The notes under the pieces were generated by a model that was not told the DNA's origin, did no database searches, and saw only the letters and a list, made by a program, of their open reading frames with translations. From positions 124,001 to 188,000 of the forward strand of contig JANDJZ010001755.1 of NCBI GenBank assembly GCA_027943245.1: a DNA stretch of 64,000 nucleotides, given 5' to 3'. Both the position numbers and the translations under genes were made by a program. The DNA is from Acanthamoeba sp. SK_2022b (taxonomy: Eukaryota; Discosea; Longamoebia; Acanthamoebidae). Below, piece by piece: positions 8,701 to 16,430 of the stretch. Positions within the stretch are counted from its first letter, which is position 1, and each line of letters opens with the position of its first letter.

Positions 8701-10131
8701 TCAAGACTCTCCCCGTTTTGCCGCCTCGAACGCCGCCAGCGTCTCCAGCCGGGCTTGCTTATGGTCGACGATCGGCAGCGGGTAGTTCAGCGTGCATCGC
8801 TGCTTTTCCGCCCAGCGATGGGGATGATGGATGTCATTGTCGGGCACATCCGCCAGTTCCGGCAACCATTTACGGATAAAAGTGCCTTGTGGATCAAAAC
8901 GTTCACCCTGAGTCGTCGGATTGAAGATGCGGAAATACGGCGCGGCGTCGGTGCCGGTGGAGGCCGCCCACTGCCAGCCACCGTTGTTGGCCGCCAGATC
9001 CGCATCCAGCAGTTGCGACATGAAATAGCGCTCCCCGGCGCGCCAGTCGATCAGCAGATCCTTCACCAGAAAACTGGCGCTGATCATGCGCAGCCGGTTG
9101 TGCATCCAGCCGGTGGCGTTCAGCTGGCGCATGGCGGCATCGACGATCGGGTAGCCGGTCTCGCCCCGCTGCCAGGCCTGCAGCTTCGCCGCGTCATCGC
9201 ACCAGCGCACCTTGTCCGTCCAGGCGATAAACGGCCGATGGCGGCACAGTTCGGGATAGGCCACCAGCAGATGGCGATAGAACTCGCGCCAAATCAGCTC
9301 GTTGAGCCAGGCGAAGGCGCCGCTTTCGCGATCTTCCAGCAGCTGCGGGCATTCGGCGCGCAGGCGGTTGAAGCACTGGCGCGGCGACAGCACGCCGATC
9401 GCCAGATAGGGCGACAGGCTACTGGTGCCAGCGAGGGCCGGCAGATCGCGCTGCCGGAGGTAATCCTGCACCTGCTCGCGGCAAAAGGCGCGCAGCCGCT
9501 GCAACGCGGCCTCCTCACCAACGGGATAGCCATCCCCGATGTCTGCCGTGGGATAATCAAACGCCGCCGGCACCTCAGGCATGGGTAATGCACCGCCGGC
9601 GCGGATCTTCGGCGCCGGCAGGCAACTCACGTCGGACTCGGTCAGGCGCTGAAGAAAGGCGTTGCGAAACGGCGTATAGACCTTGTACATCTCTCCGCCG
9701 CCGGTGAGCACGCTGCCCGGCGGCAACAGCAGGCTGTCATCGAAACCGTGGCACCTCACCCGGCCACTCAACCGCTGTTCCAGCCGCGCATCGCGCCGCC
9801 GTTCGTTCAGTTCGTACTGGCGATTGTAAAACAGCGCATCCACCTGCTCCCGCTCGCAATAGTCCGCCAGCCAGTCGATCGACGCGGCAAAGTCAGCACA
9901 GGCATGGCAATGCAGCGCAATGCCCTTGTGCGCCAGCGCCTGCTGCACCGCCTGCAGGCTGGCGTGGATCAGCGCCGCCTGCCGCGGCGCCATCTCATGT
10001 TGCCGCCACTGCTGCGGCGTGGCGATAAACACCGCCAGCACCCGGGCTTCGGGATCGCTGCAGGCGGCGTGCAGCGCGTTGTTGTCGGTGATACGTAGAT
10101 CGTTACGCAACCAGACCAGATGCGTGGTCAT
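8701..10131 (-). CDS. phrB: Deoxyribodipyrimidine photolyase
   Basis: Light-dependent repair of cyclobutane pyrimidine dimers. The ATG at 10131, with AGGAG before it, gives 476 residues beginning MTTHLVWLRNDLRITDN; an in-frame ATG 15 bases upstream is less well placed. The N-terminal half is the antenna-binding alpha/beta domain. The C-terminal half carries the FAD-binding segments ELIWREFYRH, GYPIVDAAMRQL, GWMHNRLRM and NGGWQWAASTGTDAAPYFRIFNP. It is 15 bases downstream of the DUF523-DUF1722 gene, as phr follows ybgA in E. coli. Confidence 0.97.
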   Translation of the reverse strand: MTTHLVWLRNDLRITDNNALHAACSDPEARVLAVFIATPQQWRQHEMAPRQAALIHASLQAVQQALAHKGIALHCHACADFAASIDWLADYCEREQVDALFYNRQYELNERRRDARLEQRLSGRVRCHGFDDSLLLPPGSVLTGGGEMYKVYTPFRNAFLQRLTESDVSCLPAPKIRAGGALPMPEVPAAFDYPTADIGDGYPVGEEAALQRLRAFCREQVQDYLRQRDLPALAGTSSLSPYLAIGVLSPRQCFNRLRAECPQLLEDRESGAFAWLNELIWREFYRHLLVAYPELCRHRPFIAWTDKVRWCDDAAKLQAWQRGETGYPIVDAAMRQLNATGWMHNRLRMISASFLVKDLLIDWRAGERYFMSQLLDADLAANNGGWQWAASTGTDAAPYFRIFNPTTQGERFDPQGTFIRKWLPELADVPDNDIHHPHRWAEKQRCTLNYPLPIVDHKQARLETLAAFEAAKRGES

Positions 10132-10146
10132 AAAACTCCTTGTCAA

Positions 10147-11103
10147 TCAATGGCCGTAACGCAAACGCAGCGCCTCCGGATAAGGTTCGAAATAGCGTTG
10201 TTCCGCCAGATAGCGATCGGGGTATTCCGCCATGTAATGTTTGAGCAGCGCGATCGGTGCCAACAGCGGCTGCATGCCCTGCCGGTAGCGATCGATCAGA
10301 TGCGCCAGCTCCTGGCGCTGCGCCGTACTGAGCTGACGGCGGAAATAGCCCTGCACGTGCATCAACACATTGGTGTGGTTGCGTCGCGTTGCCTTGTGCG
10401 CCAACAGCGCCATCAGGCGGCTGCGGTATTCCACGGCGAAGGCCTCAAGCGAGTCCCAGCGGTGAATATCGGCGACGAAGCGCCCCAGCTCCCGATACGC
10501 CGGCTGCGAATGCGCCAGCAGCGACAGCTTATAGCGGCTGTGAAACGCGATCAGCCCGCCGCGGGTCAGCCCCTGACGCCACAGCATGTTCAGCTCGTAC
10601 AGCGCATACACCCGTTCAATGAAGTTTTCCCGCAGTGCCGCGTCCTGCAATCGTCCATCCTCTTCCACCGGCAGCCACGGCATCTGGCGCAGCAGTTCGG
10701 CGGTAAACAGACCGACGCCGTTTTTACGCGAATCCTTGCCGTTTTCGCTGTAGACCCGCACCCGTTCCAGGCCGCAGCTCGGTGACTTGGCGCAGACGAT
10801 ATAGCCGCACAGATGCTGCAAGGCCGCCACGCGCTGCGCGGAGAAGCCGCGCATCTCCTCGGTCAGATCCACGCCGGCGTCGTTGCTGTAGCGCATCGCC
10901 GGCCACGGCTGCGCCTGTTTCACCAGGCGCAGCGCCGGGCGCGGCGTAGGCAGCCCGATCGCCATTTCCGGGCAAACGGGCTCAAAGCGCACATAGGGCG
11001 CCAACTGTTCCACCGCAAAGGCCAGCCGCTTGTGGCCGCCGTCGAAACGCACCGTCTCGCCCAGTAAACAGGCGCTGATGCCGATAGGGATCTTGTCACT
11101 CAT
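10147..11103 (-). CDS. YbgA-family protein with DUF523 and DUF1722 domains
   Basis: A 318-residue protein. The N-terminal DUF523 domain (about residues 1-150) carries conserved Cys-containing motifs GISACLLGETVRFDG and CAKSPSCGLERV. The C-terminal DUF1722 domain (about 190-310) corresponds to the whole of E. coli YbgA (about 170 residues). Function is not established. Co-operonic with photolyase across many bacteria, so a role linked to DNA repair or thiol chemistry is only an inference. First gene of the minus-strand operon with phrB, the phosphodiesterase and ybgI. Confidence 0.88.
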   Translation of the reverse strand: MSDKIPIGISACLLGETVRFDGGHKRLAFAVEQLAPYVRFEPVCPEMAIGLPTPRPALRLVKQAQPWPAMRYSNDAGVDLTEEMRGFSAQRVAALQHLCGYIVCAKSPSCGLERVRVYSENGKDSRKNGVGLFTAELLRQMPWLPVEEDGRLQDAALRENFIERVYALYELNMLWRQGLTRGGLIAFHSRYKLSLLAHSQPAYRELGRFVADIHRWDSLEAFAVEYRSRLMALLAHKATRRNHTNVLMHVQGYFRRQLSTAQRQELAHLIDRYRQGMQPLLAPIALLKHYMAEYPDRYLAEQRYFEPYPEALRLRYGH

Positions 11104-11194
11104 ACCGCTCTCCCGTGTTGTTGGCCGATGAGGAAAGTGTAGAAGAATGGCTTGCCGAATACGACCTTGCGCTTGATAGGGGCGGCCAGAGGCA

Positions 11195-11227
11195 TAAAAA
11201 AACCCCCGCCGCAGGGCGAGGGTTTTT
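11195..11227 (-). terminator. Rho-independent terminator of ybfA
   Basis: Read on the minus strand, AAAACCCTCGCCC and GGCGGGGGTTTT form a strong stem around a short loop, ending in seven T residues. It separates ybfA from the downstream DUF523-DUF1722 gene. The A-rich left arm could also terminate plus-strand transcripts. Confidence 0.85.
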
Positions 11228-11244
11228 CGTGAATCGACAGTGGC

Positions 11245-11454
11245 TCAGTAGAAATCGCAGGACGCCAGTTCCGCCTGCTGCAGCCAGACCGGCTTATCGC
11301 TGGTTTTTGACCAGACGCGGTGCAGGTAGCTGTAAAAACGCCCGCGATCGCTGCGGAACAGCATCACCGGCAGGGCCAAAATGCCCGCGATAACCACTGC
11401 GCTGCGGCGCAGGAGAATCCGATGCAATGAATAAGCGTGATAGGTAGTAGACAT
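11245..11454 (-). CDS. ybfA: YbfA, small membrane protein (DUF2517)
   Basis: A 69-residue protein with one hydrophobic segment (about residues 18-34). Its conserved C-terminal half contains [18 protein letters not shown], closely matching E. coli YbfA. The function is unknown. It is divergent from the kdp operon, as in E. coli, and AAGGAGG lies 5 bases from its ATG. Its placement beside the kdp control region suggests, without proof, co-regulation with potassium supply. Confidence 0.9.
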   Translation of the reverse strand: MSTTYHAYSLHRILLRRSAVVIAGILALPVMLFRSDRGRFYSYLHRVWSKTSDKPVWLQQAELASCDFY

Positions 11455-11895
11455 GCGAACCTCCTTAAAAACGCCTGCTGTTGATTTGTCAGGGAAAACG
11501 GCGTCGGCGTATCAAATGAACAATCGGTAATTTGGTAACTGAGAAAAATTTTAGCGCACTTGATGAAAGTTTACTACTCATCCGACCACTAAATCGCACA
11601 AAAAATCGCTAATCGCCGCAGCGATCCGTAATTTTGTTACAGCCAAGTTAATTTTTAACTTACCATGGGTTACATTGTGGTTATTATCCGGGTGGTTATT
11701 TCCCGCTTACGCCCGTTCGCCCTGCCCCATCAGGGGCAATCTCGCCACCGGCCTGATGGTTGAAGCGCTGAATTTCCGCTGAAATTTCAGCCATTTTTAT
11801 ACTTTTTTTACACCCGCCCGCGCGATTTTTTCATCTTCTTTCTACCCCTCTCCCTACACTGCCTCTATCAAAAACAACACCTCTGGAGGTGTCCC
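11455..11895 (+). other. ybfA-kdpF divergent control region
   Basis: A 441-base region with no gene. It holds the KdpE box (11794-11820), a possible kdp -10 hexamer TACACT (11855-11860), the ribosome sites of both flanking genes and AT-rich sequence in the centre that fits the ybfA promoter. A GCCCC-ATCA-GGGGC hairpin lies near 11725-11740; its role is unclear. Confidence 0.7.
11794..11820 (+). promoter_or_regulatory. KdpE response-regulator binding site
   Basis: The T-rich block TTTATACTTTTTTTACACC followed by CGCCCG is almost identical to the KdpE operator known upstream of E. coli kdpFABC. It lies about 40 bases before TACACT (11855-11860), the probable -10 element. The -35 region is poor, as expected for an activator-dependent promoter. 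Confidence 0.85.
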
Positions 11896-11985
11896 GTGAG
11901 TTTCAGCGTTATTGGTGGTGCGCTGTTGGTTCTGCTGCTGTTGGCCTATTTGGTCTACGCCCTGTTTAACGCGGAGGATTTCTGA
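11896..11985 (+). CDS. kdpF: KdpF, small subunit of the K+-transporting ATPase
   Basis: A 29-residue single-span membrane peptide, translated from a GTG preceded by TGGAGG. It reads [15 protein letters not shown] and ends in YALFNAEDF, matching E. coli KdpF in both length and C-terminus. It stabilises the KdpABC complex. Its TGA overlaps the kdpA ATG by one base (TGATG). Confidence 0.93.
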   Translation: MSFSVIGGALLVLLLLAYLVYALFNAEDF

Positions 11986-13673
11986 TGGCGGCTTCAGCCT
12001 TTTTACTGATCGCCAGCTTCCTGCTGGTGCTTCTGCTGCTAGCCCGGCCGCTGGGCGGCTTTATGGCGCGCCTGATCGAAGGTGAGCCGTTGCCTGCGCT
12101 GCGCGGGGTAGAAGCCGGCGTCTGGCGCGCCTGCGGCATCCGCGCCACCGAGATGAACTGGTGGCAGTACGCGCTGGCGATCCTGGCGTTCAACCTGCTC
12201 GGCCTGGCGCTGTTGTTCGCCCTGCTGATGACGCAGGGCTCGCTGCCGCTCAACCCGCAAGGCTTCCCGGGCCTCTCCTGGGATCTGGCGCTCAACACCG
12301 CCGTCAGCTTCGTCACCAACACCAACTGGCAGGCCTACAGCGGCGAAAGCGCCCTCAGCTATTTCAGCCAGATGGCCGGGCTGGCGGTGCAGAACTTCGT
12401 CTCCGCCTCCACCGGCATCGCCGTGGCCTTTGCGCTGATCCGCGCCTTTACCCGCCGCGCCGGCAACACCGTCGGCAACGCCTGGGCCGATCTGTTCCGC
12501 ATCACGCTGTATGTGCTGCTGCCGATCGCGCTGCTGATCGCCCTGTTCTTCGTCAGCCAGGGCACGCTGCAAAACTTCCTGCCTTACCTGCATGTCACCA
12601 CGCTCGAAGGCGCGCAGCAGACGCTGCCGATGGGGCCGGTGGCCTCGCAGGAAGCGATCAAAATGCTCGGCACCAACGGCGGCGGCTTCTTCGGCGCCAA
12701 CTCGGCGCACCCGTTCGAGAACCCGACCGTGCTGACCAACTTCGTGCAGATGCTGGCCATCTTCCTGATCCCCTGCGCACTGTGCTTCTCCTTCGGCCAG
12801 TTGGCCGGTGAAAACCGCCAGGGCCATGCGCTGATCTGGGCGATGGCGCTGATCTTCGTGGTGGCGGTGGTCGTGGTGATGTACGCCGAACTGGCGGGCA
12901 ACCCGCACCTGAGCGCGCTGGGCGCCGACAGCAATATCAATATGGAAGGCAAAGAGTCGCGCTTCGGCATTCTTGCCACCAGCCTGTTCTCGGTGGTGAC
13001 CACCGCCGCGTCCTGCGGGGCGGTTAACGCCATGCACGACTCCTTCACCGCGCTGGGTGGCATGGTGCCGATGTGGCTGATGCAGATCGGTGAGGTGGTG
13101 TTCGGCGGCGTCGGCTCCGGCCTGTACGGCATGCTGCTGTTCGTGCTGCTGACGGTGTTTATCGCCGGTCTGATGATCGGCCGCACCCCGGAATATCTGG
13201 GCAAGAAAATCGACGTTTACGACATGAAGATGACCGCGCTGGCGATCCTGGTCACGCCGACGCTGGTGTTGCTGGGCAGCGCGCTGGCCATCGGCACCGA
13301 CGCGGGCCGCGCCGGCATCCTCAACCCGGGCGCCCACGGCTTCAGCGAAGTGCTGTACGCCCTGTCCTCCGCCGCCAACAACAACGGCAGCGCCTTCGCC
13401 GGGTTGAGCGTCAATACGCCGTTCTACAACCTGCTGTTGGCCTTCGCCATGTTTGTCGGCCGCTTCGGGGTGATCCTGCCGGTGCTGGCGATCGCCGGTT
13501 CGCTGAGCGCCAAACAACGCCAGCCGGCGGGCAACGGCACCCTGCCGACCTATGGGCCGCTGTTTATCGGCCTGCTGATCGGCACCGTGCTGCTGGTGGG
13601 CGCGCTGACCTTCGTGCCGGCGCTGGCGCTGGGCCCGGTGGCCGAGCATTTGCAGCTTTGGTTGGCAAACTAA
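11985..13673 (+). CDS. kdpA: Potassium-transporting ATPase, K+-channel-like subunit KdpA
   Basis: Inner-membrane subunit that binds and conducts K+ in the high-affinity KdpFABC pump. It is 562 residues with about ten membrane spans. Selectivity-filter repeats of the Trk/Ktr/HKT superfamily are visible, for example [12 protein letters not shown] and, from about residue 229, [26 protein letters not shown] is another. It begins within the stop codon of kdpF and is 26 bases before kdpB. The operon is probably induced at low K+ through KdpDE. Confidence 0.97.
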   Translation: MAASAFLLIASFLLVLLLLARPLGGFMARLIEGEPLPALRGVEAGVWRACGIRATEMNWWQYALAILAFNLLGLALLFALLMTQGSLPLNPQGFPGLSWDLALNTAVSFVTNTNWQAYSGESALSYFSQMAGLAVQNFVSASTGIAVAFALIRAFTRRAGNTVGNAWADLFRITLYVLLPIALLIALFFVSQGTLQNFLPYLHVTTLEGAQQTLPMGPVASQEAIKMLGTNGGGFFGANSAHPFENPTVLTNFVQMLAIFLIPCALCFSFGQLAGENRQGHALIWAMALIFVVAVVVVMYAELAGNPHLSALGADSNINMEGKESRFGILATSLFSVVTTAASCGAVNAMHDSFTALGGMVPMWLMQIGEVVFGGVGSGLYGMLLFVLLTVFIAGLMIGRTPEYLGKKIDVYDMKMTALAILVTPTLVLLGSALAIGTDAGRAGILNPGAHGFSEVLYALSSAANNNGSAFAGLSVNTPFYNLLLAFAMFVGRFGVILPVLAIAGSLSAKQRQPAGNGTLPTYGPLFIGLLIGTVLLVGALTFVPALALGPVAEHLQLWLAN

Positions 13674-13699
13674 CAGACGTCACAGAGAGAGAATAAGAG

Positions 13700-15769
13700 A
13701 TGACTCGCAAACAACGCGCGCTGTTTGAACCGGCCCTGGTGCGCACCGCGCTGATCGATGCGGTGAAAAAACTGGACCCTCGCGTTCAATGGCGCAACCC
13801 GGTGATGTTCGTGGTGTATATCGGCAGCATTCTGACCACCGCCATCTGGCTGGCGATCCTCACCGGCCAAACCGACGGCGCCGCCGCCTTTACCGGCAGC
13901 GTCTCCCTGTGGCTGTGGTTCACCGTGCTGTTCGCCAACTTCGCGGAAGCGCTGGCCGAAGGGCGTAGCAAGGCCCAGGCGGAAAGCCTGAAGGGCACCA
14001 AGAAAACCAGCTGGGCGAAAAAACTGGCCGGCCCGCGCCGCGACGGCGCCACGGAGAAAGTGGCCGCCGACAGCCTGCGCAAGGGCGATATCGTGCTGGT
14101 GGAAGCCGGCGACACCATCCCATGCGACGGCGAAGTGCTGGAAGGCGGCGCCTCGGTAGATGAAAGCGCCATCACCGGTGAATCCGCGCCGGTGATCCGC
14201 GAGTCCGGCGGCGACTTCTCCTCGGTCACCGGCGGCACCCGCGTGCTGTCCGACTGGCTGGTGGTGCAGTGCAGCGTCAACCCGGGGGAAACCTTCCTCG
14301 ATCGCATGATAGCCATGGTGGAAGGCGCCAAACGCCGCAAAACGCCGAACGAGATCGCACTGACTATCCTGCTGGTGGCGCTGACCATCGTGTTCGTCCT
14401 GGCCACCGCCACCCTGTTCCCGTTCTCGCAATACAGCGTGGAAGCGGCCGGCAGCGGCAGCGTGGTCACCATCACCGTGCTGGTCGCGCTGCTGGTCTGT
14501 CTGATCCCCACCACCATCGGTGGCCTGCTGTCCGCCATCGGCGTGGCCGGGATGAGCCGCATGCTCGGCGCCAACGTGATCGCCACCAGCGGCCGCGCGG
14601 TGGAAGCCGCCGGCGACGTGGACGTGCTGCTGCTGGATAAAACCGGCACCATCACGCTGGGCAACCGCCAGGCTTCGGAGTTCCTGCCGGCGCCGGGCGT
14701 GAAAGAGCAAGAGCTGGCGGATGCCGCGCAGCTGGCCTCGCTGGCGGACGAAACGCCGGAAGGCCGCAGCATCGTGGTGTTGGCCAAACAGCGATTCAAC
14801 CTGCGCGAACGCGATCTGCAGGCGCTGAACGCCACCTTCGTGCCCTTCTCCGCCCAGACCCGCATGAGCGGCGTCAACGTGCAGGAGCGCATGATCCGCA
14901 AAGGCGCAGTGGATGCCATTCGCCGTCACGTCGAATCCAATCAGGGGCACTTCCCGCGGGCGGTGGACGATCTGGTGGAAAGCGTGGCGCGCACCGGCGG
15001 TACACCGCTGGTGGTGGCGGAAGGCGCCCGAGTGCTGGGCGTGGTGGCGCTGAAGGATATCGTCAAGGGCGGCATCAAGGAGCGCTTCAATGAGCTGCGC
15101 AAGATGGGCATCAAAACGGTGATGATCACCGGCGATAACCCGCTGACCGCGGCGGCGATCGCCGCCGAAGCCGGGGTGGACGACTTCCTGTCGGAAGCCA
15201 CGCCGGAAGCCAAGCTGGCGCTGATCCGCCAGTACCAGGCGGAAGGCCGCCTGGTGGCGATGACCGGCGACGGCACCAACGACGCCCCGGCGCTGGCGCA
15301 GGCCGATGTGGCGGTGGCGATGAACTCCGGCACCCAGGCCGCCAAAGAGGCGGGCAACATGGTCGATCTGGATTCCAACCCGACCAAGCTGATCGAAGTG
15401 GTGCACATCGGCAAACAGATGCTGATGACGCGCGGCTCGCTGACCACCTTCAGCATCGCCAACGACGTGGCCAAATACTTCGCCATCATTCCGGCGGCCT
15501 TCGCGGCCACCTATCCGCAGCTGAACGCGCTGAACGTGATGCACCTGCACTCCCCGGCCTCCGCCATCATGTCGGCGGTGATCTTCAACGCCCTGGTGAT
15601 CGTGTTCCTGATCCCGCTGGCGCTGAAAGGGGTGAGCTACAAACCGATGAGCGCCGCGGCCTTGCTGCGCCGCAACCTGTGGCTGTACGGAGTCGGCGGC
15701 CTGCTGGTGCCGTTCGTCGGCATCAAACTGATCGACCTGATCCTGGTCGCGCTGCACGTCGCCGGTTAA
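13700..15769 (+). CDS. kdpB: Potassium-transporting P-type ATPase, catalytic subunit KdpB
   Basis: Catalytic subunit of the KdpFABC pump, 689 residues. P-type ATPase landmarks are all intact: TGES (residues 159-162) in the actuator domain, the phosphorylated Asp313 in DKTGTIT, and GDGTNDAP around residues 523-529. The E. coli protein is 682 residues, so the length is normal. Membrane spans flank the cytoplasmic domains. A GAGAGA-type ribosome site precedes the ATG. It is followed 18 bases later by kdpC. Confidence 0.98.
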   Translation: MTRKQRALFEPALVRTALIDAVKKLDPRVQWRNPVMFVVYIGSILTTAIWLAILTGQTDGAAAFTGSVSLWLWFTVLFANFAEALAEGRSKAQAESLKGTKKTSWAKKLAGPRRDGATEKVAADSLRKGDIVLVEAGDTIPCDGEVLEGGASVDESAITGESAPVIRESGGDFSSVTGGTRVLSDWLVVQCSVNPGETFLDRMIAMVEGAKRRKTPNEIALTILLVALTIVFVLATATLFPFSQYSVEAAGSGSVVTITVLVALLVCLIPTTIGGLLSAIGVAGMSRMLGANVIATSGRAVEAAGDVDVLLLDKTGTITLGNRQASEFLPAPGVKEQELADAAQLASLADETPEGRSIVVLAKQRFNLRERDLQALNATFVPFSAQTRMSGVNVQERMIRKGAVDAIRRHVESNQGHFPRAVDDLVESVARTGGTPLVVAEGARVLGVVALKDIVKGGIKERFNELRKMGIKTVMITGDNPLTAAAIAAEAGVDDFLSEATPEAKLALIRQYQAEGRLVAMTGDGTNDAPALAQADVAVAMNSGTQAAKEAGNMVDLDSNPTKLIEVVHIGKQMLMTRGSLTTFSIANDVAKYFAIIPAAFAATYPQLNALNVMHLHSPASAIMSAVIFNALVIVFLIPLALKGVSYKPMSAAALLRRNLWLYGVGGLLVPFVGIKLIDLILVALHVAG

Positions 15770-15787
15770 CCATTGAGGGAAATGAAC

Positions 15788-16357
15788 ATGACTTATTTAC
15801 GACCTGCGCTGGTGATGCTGATCCTGCTGACGCTGATCACCGGCATCGCCTATCCGCTGCTGACCACCGGGCTGGCGCAGCTGCTGTTTCCGGGTGCGGC
15901 CAACGGTTCGATGCTGTACCGGGGCGACAAGGCGGTCGGCTCCGCGCTGATCGGCCAGAACTTCACGCGCGCCGACTATTTCTGGGGCCGCCCATCGGCC
16001 ACCGGCGATTCGGCCTATAATCCACTGGCCTCTGCCGGCAGCAACCTGGCGGCCACCAACCCGGCACTGGATAAGGCTATCGCCGAGCGCGCAGCGCAGC
16101 TGCGCCAGGCCAACCCTGCGATGAGCGGCCCGATCCCGGTCGATCTGCTGACCGCCTCCGGCAGCGGGTTGGATCCGCAAATCTCGATCGCCGCCGCACA
16201 GTATCAGCTGGCACGGGTCGCGGCGGCACGGCATCTGCCACCGGAACAGATCGCCAAACTGATCGAAGACAACACCGATCGGGCCACGCCCAACTTCATG
16301 GGGGAATCGGTGGTGAACGTACTGAAGCTGAACCTGGCGCTGGATGCGTTGAAGTAA
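15788..16357 (+). CDS. kdpC: Potassium-transporting ATPase subunit KdpC
   Basis: Accessory subunit with one N-terminal membrane span and a periplasmic domain, thought to assist K+ binding in KdpFABC. The ATG at 15788 gives 189 residues starting MTYLRPALVML, which aligns with the E. coli start and leaves GAGGG at a normal distance; another ATG lies 6 bases upstream. Conserved segments are GSALIGQNF, GRPSA, SNLA and the VVNVLKLNLALD end. A terminator hairpin follows, before kdpD. Confidence 0.95.
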   Translation: MTYLRPALVMLILLTLITGIAYPLLTTGLAQLLFPGAANGSMLYRGDKAVGSALIGQNFTRADYFWGRPSATGDSAYNPLASAGSNLAATNPALDKAIAERAAQLRQANPAMSGPIPVDLLTASGSGLDPQISIAAAQYQLARVAAARHLPPEQIAKLIEDNTDRATPNFMGESVVNVLKLNLALDALK

Positions 16358-16381
16358 CGCGCCGTATTCAGCATAGTGATA

Positions 16382-16407
16382 GGGTTCGGCATGCCGAACC
16401 CCTTTTT
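16382..16407 (+). terminator. Terminator-like hairpin between kdpC and kdpD
   Basis: GGGTTCGGC and GCCGAACCC form a perfect 9-bp inverted repeat separated by AT, followed after one C by TTTTT. This is a typical Rho-independent terminator and lies 25 bases after kdpC and 24 before kdpD. It would uncouple or attenuate kdpDE expression from the structural genes. Confidence 0.85.
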
Positions 16408-16430
16408 GCTTGGTAACACAAGGAATTGTC

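Noticed and set aside
12039..13649. 536-residue minus-strand frame over kdpA
   Set aside because: Same kind of antisense shadow; kdpA is certain.
13670..15757. 695-residue open frame on the minus strand over kdpB
   Set aside because: Exact antisense shadow of kdpB, rich in His, Gln and Arg as expected from reverse-reading GC-rich codons. No ribosome site or family motif.
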